Source: Ancylobacter novellus
Lineage (GTDB): Bacteria; Pseudomonadota; Alphaproteobacteria; Rhizobiales; Xanthobacteraceae
Direction of reading: 5' to 3'
Length of the DNA stretch: 10,946 nt
NCBI GenBank assembly: GCA_003241485.1
Contig: QFQD01000109.1
Span: forward strand, 1 to 10,946
Each line of letters starts with the position of its first letter. Position 1 is the stretch's first letter. Shown in pieces: positions 1-5,987 of this stretch. A program made the translations under genes and the position numbers. Under the pieces are notes generated by a model. That model worked only from the letters and a program-made list of their open reading frames with translations. It was not told the DNA's origin and did not search any database.

Positions 1-467
1 TGGAGATAGAGCAGGATGTCGTTCAGCACGCCGGTGTTGGGATCGTAGATCCAGCGCCACATCAGCGCGATCACCACGCTGGGCAGCGCCCAGGGGATGA
101 TGACGAGGGCGCGGGCGAGGCCACGCCAGGGAAATTCACGGTTGAGCAGCAGCGCGGCGATGAGGCCGAGCCCCATCTGCAGCGGCACCGTCAGGCCGAT
201 CCAGACCACCGTGTGCCACAGCGACACCCAGAACACCGGGTCGCTCCACAGCTTCACATAATTGCCGAAGCCGACGAACCGGCTGGCATTGGGCCGGAAC
301 AGCACGAGGTCGTAGAAGCTGGTGATGACCGCCTGCACCATCGGCAGGAAAACGATGACGGCGGTGACGATGACGGCCGGCGCCAGCAGCCAATAGGGCG
401 TGAGGCGCGGGTGGCGCCACAGCGGCACGCGCTTTCGGTTCAATGGCGTGGAGGCGACAGACGACAT
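1..467 (-). CDS. CUT1-type ABC sugar importer permease, MalF/UgpA-like (partial, C-terminus beyond window)
   Basis: The frame is open from an ATG at 467 to the window edge and gives 155 residues, so roughly half of a usual 290-310 residue permease is present. It begins with a short basic cytoplasmic tail, then a first membrane segment at about 25-48 containing the LAPA and FLP motifs typical of this family. The FVGFGNY motif at 64-70 is followed by membrane segments near 80-109 and 118-138. The IPWALPSVVIALMWRWIYD stretch with GVLN (124-149) is also characteristic of MalF/UgpA permeases. The EAA coupling loop that contacts the ATPase would lie outside the window. The gene follows the binding protein by 70 bases that hold a strong hairpin. 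No clear Shine-Dalgarno precedes the ATG. Family membership is clear; the sugar or other substrate cannot be read from the sequence. Confidence 0.93.
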   Translation of the reverse strand, partial: MSSVASTPLNRKRVPLWRHPRLTPYWLLAPAVIVTAVIVFLPMVQAVITSFYDLVLFRPNASRFVGFGNYVKLWSDPVFWVSLWHTVVWIGLTVPLQMGLGLIAALLLNREFPWRGLARALVIIPWALPSVVIALMWRWIYDPNTGVLNDILLYL

Positions 468-507
468 AGGGGGCAATCCGTGGTTCGCGCCGGTGCGCGG
501 TAGGGAA

Positions 508-531
508 CGGGCTCCGCCGGGGCGGAGCCCG
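508..531 (-). promoter_or_regulatory. Intercistronic hairpin between binding protein and permease genes
   Basis: A perfect inverted repeat has 11-bp arms (CGGGCTCCGCC at 508-518 and its complement at 521-531) and a 2-base loop, or 10 bp with a 4-base loop. It begins 7 bases past the binding-protein stop and lies within the 70-base gap before the permease start. No T-run follows on the minus strand, so it is not a classic intrinsic terminator. Known binding-protein operons, such as E. coli malE-malF, carry structures here that stabilise the upstream mRNA or reduce read-through, making binding protein in excess. That role is inferred here. Confidence 0.7.
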
Positions 532-537
532 CCGCCA

Positions 538-1776
538 TCACTGCGCGAACAGGGTGTTGAGCTGGTCCATCATCTGCTGCGAGGTCACCTGACCGGTCAG
601 CGCCCGCTGCATCTGGGTCTGCCAGGCGCTGTTGACGAATTCCGAGGTGGCCGCGTTCTGCGGCAGCACATGGGCGAAGGGCAGGGATTCCACCGTCGCG
701 TCGACGAAGCGGCGCTCGTGCAGCTTCCAGTCCTTGGCGCCGCTCTTGGTGACGGTCATCTGGCCCGTGGCTGTGTTGAAGGCGACGTTGTTCGCGCCCT
801 CGGCGAGGAAGGAGATCCACTTCCACGCCGCGTCCTTGGCATGGGAGGAGGAGAACACCGCCAGCGATTCATCGCCATAGGAGGTCCAGCGCCCGCCATT
901 GCAGCTCGGCACCGGCACCGCCGACACCTTGTCGCCGAGCGCGGCAACGAGGTCCTTGGAGGAGCCGATATGGTGGATAGTCATCGCGGTCTTGCCGGAT
1001 TTGAAGGCGGCGATGATCTCCTGGAAGCCGTCATTGGGGGCCGAGGGCGGGATCACCTTGTCCTTCTGGAACAGATCGATCACCCACTGGTTCGCGGCCA
1101 CCGCCTTGGGCGTGGTCAGGCCGCCGGGCGTCAGGCTGGCGCCCTGCGAGAACACAAAGGCGCCCCACTGGTCCCATCCGCCCTTGCCGCCGCGCAGGCC
1201 GAAGCCGTAGCGCTCGGGCGCCTTGGTCAGCGCCTTCGCCGCGGCGCGGAAATCCTCGCAGGTCGCTGGCGGCTTGAGGCCGGCTTCCGCGAACAGGTCG
1301 GCGCGGTAATAGAGATAGAGCACCACATACTGGACCGGCAGGTAATACTGCTTGCCGTCCGGCGCCTTGGTGAGGGTGAGCAGGTTGTCGAGAAGGTCGG
1401 CCTTGCCCGGCCAGGCATCGATCCGCGCGCCGATCGGCTCCAGCGCGCCCATCTCCATGAGGCGGGGCTGGGCGAACAGCTTCACCATCGCCGCGTCAGG
1501 CGCGTTGCCGCCGACCAGCGAGGTGTAGAGATTGTCGTAATAGCTGTTCCAGGGGACGTTCTCGGCCTCGATCTTGATCCCCGGATTGGCCTTCTCGAAT
1601 TTCGCCACCAGCTCCGACATCGGATTGGCGGGGTTGTCGAAATGGTACCAGAAGCGGACGGTTTCGGCCTTTGCCGCGCCCAGCGCCAGCGCGCCGAAGG
1701 TGGCGGCGAGGGCGGCGGTGCCGGCGAGGTTTCGTGCAAGGCGCTTCAGGCGCCCGAAGCGGGGACTGCTCGTCAT
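538..1776 (-). CDS. Periplasmic solute-binding protein of CUT1 ABC importer (family 1)
   Basis: This 412-residue protein has a Sec signal peptide: a basic N-terminus (R6-R15), a hydrophobic core at about 18-34 and an AKA cleavage motif ending at residue 37. The mature protein opens with a TVRFWYHF strand and continues in the pattern of family 1 extracellular binding proteins such as UgpB and MalE: MSELVAKFEKANPGIKI, then GGNAPDAAMV, a LPVQYVVLYLYYRADLF hinge region, and a C-terminal KDAAWKWISFL segment. Length is normal for the family. The start is fixed by a GGAGGAA ribosome site at 1784-1790, seven bases before the ATG. It lies between the hydrolase (65-base gap) and the permease (70-base gap with hairpin), so it should capture the substrate for that permease in the periplasm. 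Several aromatic residues suggest a sugar or polyol ligand, but the substrate is unknown. Confidence 0.95.
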   Translation of the reverse strand: MTSSPRFGRLKRLARNLAGTAALAATFGALALGAAKAETVRFWYHFDNPANPMSELVAKFEKANPGIKIEAENVPWNSYYDNLYTSLVGGNAPDAAMVKLFAQPRLMEMGALEPIGARIDAWPGKADLLDNLLTLTKAPDGKQYYLPVQYVVLYLYYRADLFAEAGLKPPATCEDFRAAAKALTKAPERYGFGLRGGKGGWDQWGAFVFSQGASLTPGGLTTPKAVAANQWVIDLFQKDKVIPPSAPNDGFQEIIAAFKSGKTAMTIHHIGSSKDLVAALGDKVSAVPVPSCNGGRWTSYGDESLAVFSSSHAKDAAWKWISFLAEGANNVAFNTATGQMTVTKSGAKDWKLHERRFVDATVESLPFAHVLPQNAATSEFVNSAWQTQMQRALTGQVTSQQMMDQLNTLFAQ

Positions 1777-1841
1777 GTGGTCTTTCCTCCCATAGGACTG
1801 GCCGTTTTCGGCCTTGGTGTTCGTTCGAGTGGACAGGCGGT

Positions 1842-2810
1842 TCAGGCGGTCAGCGTGCGCGCGGCGCCTCCAGCGGCGGCCAGCGCCTCGCGGGCGGCGG
1901 CGAGTTCGAGCGTGTTCTGCAGGAAGCCGTGGGTGACACCGGGCACGATGTCGAAACGGTCGGTGCGGCCCAGCGCGATGAGCCGCGCGGCGAGCCGGAC
2001 GGTGTCGCCGAACAGCGGGTCGACGCCGGCTGCCATCAGATAGAGCGGCGGCAGGCCCTTGAGCGCGTCGTCGTTCGCGTCGAGCGGGCAGGCCAGCGGA
2101 TCGCCGTTCAGCGCGCGCCCGCCCGCATACCAGCTCCAGTAGCGGGACATGCGCGCGGTGGTGAGGCCCGGTCCCTCGGCGAAGCGCGTATAGGCTTCGC
2201 CGGTGAGATCGGCGGTGTAGTTGCCGTAGAACAGCAGCGCGCCTTCCGCTGGTGCCGGGCCTTCGCCCTGCTCGTGCAGCAGCGCGGCGAGCGCGAGATT
2301 GGCGCCGGCGGAATCCCCGCCGATCAGCAGTGGAGACGGCGCCAGCCCTTCCACCTCGCCCGCCCGCACCGCGCGCAGCGTCGCCACGACATCGCGCAGG
2401 CCGGCAGGATAGGGATGCTCGGGCGCGAGGCGGTAGTCGGGCAGCGCCACGCTCATCCCGGCCTCAAGGGCGAGCACGCGGGCGCAGCGCTCATGCGTCT
2501 CCGGGCTGCAAAAGGCGAAGCCGCCGCCATGGACGAACAGAATCGTACCCGGCCGCGCCTGCGGCGGGGTAAGGACGACCAGCCGGCAGGCCGCCGAGCC
2601 AAGCGCGGCATTGGCCGGCACCTCAAGCGTGCGGGTGGCCGCCATCTCCGGCAGCTCGCGGTTCCAGCGCTCATTGGTGCGCGCGGCCAGCGCGCGGCCC
2701 TCGGCGGCGGGCAGCGTCGTGGCGTCCGGCAGCGGGCCGTTCTCGGCGGCGACCTTGTCCATCAGCGCCCGCATCTCGGGCGCGAGCTCGCCGGGATCGC
2801 GCGCGGTCAC
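1842..2810 (-). CDS. Alpha/beta hydrolase, hormone-sensitive-lipase (HSL) family esterase
   Basis: The 322-residue protein has the full set of HSL-family landmarks: the oxyanion motif HGGGF at 94-98, DYRLAPEHPYP at 125-135, the nucleophile elbow GDSAG with Ser167, an acid in GVDPLFGD (Asp264 by family pattern) and the catalytic His294 in THGF. There is no signal peptide, so it should be cytoplasmic and cleave a carboxyl ester or lactone. The gene starts with GTG overlapping the stop of the GntR gene by four bases (GTGA, 2807-2810), which indicates translational coupling. Sitting between a regulator and a binding protein, it probably processes the imported substrate or a derivative, for example by removing an acyl group or opening a lactone. 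That link is inference from position. The fold and catalytic machinery are clear; the true substrate is not. Confidence 0.93.
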   Translation of the reverse strand: MTARDPGELAPEMRALMDKVAAENGPLPDATTLPAAEGRALAARTNERWNRELPEMAATRTLEVPANAALGSAACRLVVLTPPQARPGTILFVHGGGFAFCSPETHERCARVLALEAGMSVALPDYRLAPEHPYPAGLRDVVATLRAVRAGEVEGLAPSPLLIGGDSAGANLALAALLHEQGEGPAPAEGALLFYGNYTADLTGEAYTRFAEGPGLTTARMSRYWSWYAGGRALNGDPLACPLDANDDALKGLPPLYLMAAGVDPLFGDTVRLAARLIALGRTDRFDIVPGVTHGFLQNTLELAAAREALAAAGGAARTLTA

Positions 2811-3481
2811 TGGCTGGTCCCCGGAAACAGCTCGGGTCCGACATCGACGATGGTGGCGATGTGGTGCCGCATGGCGGTGCTCGCCGCGGCGATGTCACCG
2901 CTGGCGACGGCATCGATGAGCAGACGGTGACGCATGGCCGTGGCGGTGAGATCGCGTGCGCCGAGGCTGCGGGAAATCTTGAAGCGGTGATTGTGCACGA
3001 GGCAGCGGTGCAGGATCGGGTCCAGCGCCGGCAGCCGCGCATCCTGCAGGATGCGGCGGTGGAAATCGCGGTCGACGGCGGCGAGCTGCAGTTCGTCCTC
3101 GGCCTCGGCGGCGCGCAGCATGTCGCCGAGCAGAGCTTCGAGATCGGCGATCAGCGTGCGGCTCGGCGAGGCCATGACGCGGGTCAGGCCGGCGCTCTCG
3201 ATGTGGTCGCGCAGGCGGAACATCTCGACCGCCTCGTCCTCGGTGCAGTCGGACACCTGCGTGCCGCGATGGCCGCGGCGGTGGACCAGCCCTTCCTCCT
3301 GCAACTGCAGCAGCGCCTCGCGCACCGTGCCCTGGCTGCAGCCGAAATGCGCCGCCAGCTCCAGCTCGGTCAGCCCGGTGCCGGCCGGCAGCGTGCCGAG
3401 CATGATGTCGCGCTTCAGCGCGCTGAAAGCGGCGCTGGCCTTCGGCGGACGGCTGGCGGCTTTGGCGGTGAAATGAATCAT
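2807..3481 (-). CDS. GntR family transcriptional regulator, FadR subfamily (FCD effector domain)
   Basis: The 224-residue protein has an N-terminal winged helix-turn-helix at about 15-77, with the typical LTELELAAHFGCSQGTVREAL helix pair and the wing EGLVHRRGHRGTQV. An all-helical FCD domain follows (about 84-210). It contains Asp137 and His141 in VDRDFH, His185 in AMRHRLLIDAV and His206/207 in AMRHHI, which fit the metal-binding ligands known in many FCD domains. Members bind DNA as dimers and usually repress neighbouring catabolic genes until an organic acid or sugar-acid ligand binds. It is the first gene of the leftward operon and faces the importer ATPase gene across a gap holding a 20-bp palindrome, so it probably controls both directions. 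No strong ribosome site precedes the ATG. The effector is unknown. Confidence 0.94.
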   Translation of the reverse strand: MIHFTAKAASRPPKASAAFSALKRDIMLGTLPAGTGLTELELAAHFGCSQGTVREALLQLQEEGLVHRRGHRGTQVSDCTEDEAVEMFRLRDHIESAGLTRVMASPSRTLIADLEALLGDMLRAAEAEDELQLAAVDRDFHRRILQDARLPALDPILHRCLVHNHRFKISRSLGARDLTATAMRHRLLIDAVASGDIAAASTAMRHHIATIVDVGPELFPGTSQ

Positions 3482-3514
3482 GGAGCGGCCGGTTCGCGGG
3501 TGGAGCGGAGGGGG

Positions 3515-3543
3515 TTGTCTCGAAGCCCGAATATCATTATCGA
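3515..3543 (+). promoter_or_regulatory. Candidate promoter for the ABC ATPase gene
   Basis: TTGTCT (3515-3520) and TATCGA (3538-3543) are separated by 17 bases. The -10-like hexamer sits inside the 20-bp palindrome, which would let a bound regulator block RNA polymerase. Both hexamers match the sigma-70 consensus only partly, so this is a tentative call. Confidence 0.3.
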
Positions 3544-3551
3544 TAATGATA
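3532..3551. promoter_or_regulatory. 20-bp perfect palindrome, probable operator in the divergent promoter region
   Basis: TATCATTATCGATAATGATA is a perfect 20-bp palindrome in an AT-rich island of an otherwise very GC-rich window. It continues rightward as tandem hexamers GATAAT (3542-3547), GATAAC (3548-3553) and GATAAA (3554-3559). It overlaps the -10-like elements of both candidate divergent promoters, so it is well placed to act as an operator. The adjacent GntR regulator is the obvious candidate binder, but the centre (ATCGAT) lacks the GT...AC core of known FadR-subfamily sites. A central CG is more typical of LacI-family operators, and the GATAAT hexamers resemble a Fur box. Confidence 0.7.
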
Positions 3552-3567
3552 ACGATAAATCAGTCAA
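3540..3567 (-). promoter_or_regulatory. Candidate promoter for the GntR-hydrolase-importer operon
   Basis: On the minus strand TTGACT (3562-3567) is followed after 16 bases by TATCGA (3540-3545). The -35 hexamer is a good sigma-70 match (5 of 6 to TTGACA); the -10 is weak and lies within the palindrome. Transcription would start near 3533, leaving a leader of about 50 bases before the GntR start codon. Confidence 0.42.
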
Positions 3568-3583
3568 GCCAAAATGACGATGT

Positions 3584-3590
3584 GGGAGAA
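3584..3590 (+). promoter_or_regulatory. Ribosome-binding site fixing the ATPase start at 3597
   Basis: GGGAGAA ends six bases before the ATG at 3597, whose frame reads the expected family N-terminus (MSAIALRGVRKAYGDV). An ATG at 3574 is in frame with the downstream Walker A but has no comparable site and encodes no family-like N-terminus. This shows the natural start is 3597 and that the coding frame is later broken. Confidence 0.7.
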
Positions 3591-3596
3591 AACGGC

Positions 3597-4650
3597 ATGT
3601 CGGCGATCGCTCTCCGGGGAGTGCGCAAGGCCTATGGCGATGTGGAGGTCATCCGCCGCATCGACGTCGAGATCGAAAGGCCCCTCGGGCTGCGGCAAGT
3701 CCACGCTGCTGCGCATGATCGCCGGGCTGGAGGAGATCACCGGCGGCGACCTCGACATTGCCGGCATACGGGTGAACGACCTGCCGCCCGCCGAGCGCAA
3801 CATCGCCATGGTCTTCCAGGATTACGCGCTCTATCCGCATATGAGCGCGCAGGACAACATGTCCTTCGGCCTGAAGATGCGCGGCGATGCGCAGGAGGAG
3901 ATCGGCCGGCGCGTCGCCCATGCCGCCGACATCCTCAAGATCACCAATCTGCTGGAGCGGCGCCCCTCGCAGCTCTCCGGCGGCCAGCGCCAGCGCGTCG
4001 CCATGGGCCGCGCCATCGTGCGCGAGCCGGCCGCCTTCCTGTTCGACGAGCCGCTGTCGAACCTCGACGCAGCGCTGCGGGTGGAGATGCGGCTGGAAAT
4101 TGCCAAGCTGCACAACCGCATGAAGGCGACCACCGTCTACGTCACACACGACCAGGTGGAGGCGATGACGCTGGCCAGCCGCATCGTGGTGATGAATGCC
4201 GGCCATGTCGAACAGATCGGCGCGCCGCTCGAACTCTATCACCGGCCGGCGACGCTGTTCGTCGCGCGCTTCATCGGCAGCCCCACCATGAACACGCTTT
4301 CCGCGACAGTGACGGGGCAGGGCAGCTCGCTTTCCGTGCTCGCAGGGACTCTCGCGCTGCCCGAGGCGGCGCAGGCGTCGGTCCGCGACGGACAGGAGAT
4401 CGTCGCCGGCATCCGGCCGGAGGATCTGTCGCTGGGCGGCCCGGACGGCGCGTGGTTCAGCGGCGAGATTGCCGTGGCGGAGCGGCTGGGCAGCCAGACC
4501 TACGCCTATGTCGAGGTCGGCCATTCGCGCATGCTCACCGTGGAATGCCCGCGCGAGGCGGATATCCACGCGGGGGACCGCGTGCATGTGCACGGCAACC
4601 CCTCGAAGCTGCACCTGTTCGACGCCGAAAGCGGCGCGCGGCTGGGGTGA
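3597..4650 (+). pseudogene. CUT1 importer ATPase, MalK/UgpC-like, frameshifted by a short deletion before Walker A
   Basis: The natural start at 3597 encodes 27 family-like residues, including the A-loop Tyr (KAYGD), up to VEIE at 3677. From 3679 the next frame takes over with Walker A GPSGCGKST (3679-3705), QDYALYPH, signature LSGGQ (3973-3987), Walker B AFLFDEP (4033-4053), SNLDAALR and the H-loop His (4147-4149). A C-terminal regulatory/TOBE region ends at 4650. Compared with E. coli MalK, the eight residues between the first strand and the P-loop (EGEFVVFV in MalK) are absent, and one stray base remains, so about 23 nt are missing. An alternative ATG at 3574 would keep one frame, but its first 35 residues are not family-like and lack the A-loop. 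The gene should have energised the adjacent importer. It is either a pseudogene or a sequence error; everything downstream looks under selection. Confidence 0.85.
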
Positions 4651-4666
4651 ACATTGGGGCGAGGGC

Positions 4667-4686
4667 GCACCGCCATGTTGCGGTGC
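4667..4686 (+). terminator. Possible weak hairpin terminator after the ATPase gene
   Basis: Seven-base arms GCACCGC (4667-4673) and GCGGTGC (4680-4686) flank a six-base loop, starting 17 bases after the ATPase stop. No T-run follows, so intrinsic termination is uncertain. The rest of the 136-base gap up to the efflux operon (4651-4786) includes a short AT-rich patch at about 4698-4722, which may hold the efflux promoter, but I could not assign clear -35/-10 elements. Confidence 0.3.
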
Positions 4687-4786
4687 ACCTTCCCTAACGT
4701 ACTGTTTCTGAACAATATTTAACTCACGTCTTGCCACCGGACGCTCCACACTGCCTGCGTGCCCTCATGGGTGGCGGGAGTGGAAG

Positions 4787-5977
4787 ATGACGCAGGCGGC
4801 GGAGCGGACCTCGAGATGGCGAGGCCGTGCCCTTTTCATGGTGCTGCTGCTGGCGTGCGGCGGAGGGCTCTATGCCTGGTCGAGCCGGGCGAGCACGCCG
4901 CGCACCGCCGAAGAGGCGCCCGCCCGTGCGGCGGTGCCGGTGAATGTGGCGACGGTGGCGCGCCGCGACCTCTCCGTGGTGCTGAACGGCATCGGCATGG
5001 TGCAGGCCTCGCAGACCGTCAACATCCACGCGCGCGTCGACGGCACGCTGCAATCGGTGAACTTCCACGAGGGGCAGAACGTGAAGGCCGGCGACGTGCT
5101 GGCCCAGCTCGACCCCAAGCTGGCGCAGGCCAATCTCGACCAGGTGCGCGCCGCCAAGGTGAAGGACGAGGCGCAGCTGCGTGGGGCGGAGGCGGACCTC
5201 GCGCGCTACATGACGCTGGTGCAGAAGGACTATGCCAGCCGGCAGGCCGTCGACCAGCAGCAGGCGACGGTCGACCAGCTCAAGGCCTCTATCACCGCCG
5301 ACACCGCCGCGGTGGAGACCGCGCAGACCAATCTCGACTACACCACCGTTACCGCCCCGGTGGATGGGCGCATGGGCATGCGGCAGGTCGACGCCGGCAA
5401 TCTGGTGCACACCAGCGATGCGACGCCGATCGCGGTGCTCACCACGCTGAAGCCGGTCAGCGTGGTGTTCTCCCTGCCGGAGAAGGACATCGACGCGGTA
5501 CAGGCGGCGCAGGCGCGCGGCCCGGTGGCGGCGGTCGCCACCCGCGAGGACGGCACGGTGCTCGGCACCGGCACGCTGACCGTGGTCGACAACCAGATCG
5601 ACGCCGCGACGGCCACGCTGAAACTCAAGGCGAGCTTTCCCAATGAGGATGAGCGGCTGTGGCCGGGCGCCTTCGTCCATGTCGCGCTGGCGGTCGATAC
5701 GGTGAAGGACGCGGTCGCGGTGCCGGTCGCCGCCATCGAGCGCGGGCCGGACGGGGTGTTCGCCTGGGTAGTGACGGCGCAGAACACGGCGGTGGCCCGG
5801 CCGATCGTCACCGGTCATGTTGCCGGCGGCTTCGCGGCGGTGACCGATGGGCTGGCCCCCGGCGACCGGGTGGTGGTCAACGGGCAGTATCGCCTGCGCC
5901 CGGACGCGAAGGTCGCCATCGTCGAGGGCACGCGCGCGAATCTGGCGCAGGACGCGCCCGCCCCGGCGGACAAGTGA
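4787..5977 (+). CDS. RND efflux periplasmic adaptor (membrane fusion protein, MdtA/AcrA-like)
   Basis: The 396-residue protein begins with a basic segment and one hydrophobic helix at about 15-31 that holds it in the inner membrane. A cysteine at 24 in LLLAC could be a lipobox but does not fit the consensus well. The split lipoyl domain is visible as VNIHARVDGTLQSVNFHEGQNVKAGDVLAQLDP (78-110) and TTVTAPVDGRMGMRQVDAGNLV (186-207). Between them lies a helical hairpin (about 111-185) rich in Ala, Gln and Lys. Beta-barrel and membrane-proximal domains follow. Such adaptors bridge an inner-membrane RND pump to an outer-membrane channel. The start is supported by GGAG at 4777-4780, six bases upstream. 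The pump gene starts 10 bases after this stop, so the two form an operon. Confidence 0.95.
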   Translation: MTQAAERTSRWRGRALFMVLLLACGGGLYAWSSRASTPRTAEEAPARAAVPVNVATVARRDLSVVLNGIGMVQASQTVNIHARVDGTLQSVNFHEGQNVKAGDVLAQLDPKLAQANLDQVRAAKVKDEAQLRGAEADLARYMTLVQKDYASRQAVDQQQATVDQLKASITADTAAVETAQTNLDYTTVTAPVDGRMGMRQVDAGNLVHTSDATPIAVLTTLKPVSVVFSLPEKDIDAVQAAQARGPVAAVATREDGTVLGTGTLTVVDNQIDAATATLKLKASFPNEDERLWPGAFVHVALAVDTVKDAVAVPVAAIERGPDGVFAWVVTAQNTAVARPIVTGHVAGGFAAVTDGLAPGDRVVVNGQYRLRPDAKVAIVEGTRANLAQDAPAPADK

Positions 5978-5987
5978 GGCGCGCGCG

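Noticed and set aside
400..2043. 547-codon open frame on the plus strand opposite the binding protein and hydrolase
   Set aside because: Antisense shadow of GC-rich genes; low-complexity Arg/Gly/His-rich product with no family signature, while the minus strand encodes clear proteins.
1671..2930. 419-codon plus-strand frame opposite the hydrolase
   Set aside because: Antisense shadow; its Ala/Arg/Gly-rich composition mirrors the hydrolase codons.
3480..4697. Plus-strand frame of 405 codons across the ATPase locus
   Set aside because: Only residues from 3597 to 3677 are family-like; after that it is a wrong-frame reading of the ATPase.
4703..4714. TGTT-N4-AACA inverted repeat upstream of the efflux operon
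   Set aside because: Four-base arms are too short to support an operator, and no local regulator gene is present to pair with it.
5847..5987. Upstream extension of the pump reading frame to ATG 5847
   Set aside because: It overlaps the adaptor by 131 bases and the encoded 47 residues do not resemble an RND N-terminus, whereas GTG 5988 starts exactly at the family N-terminus.
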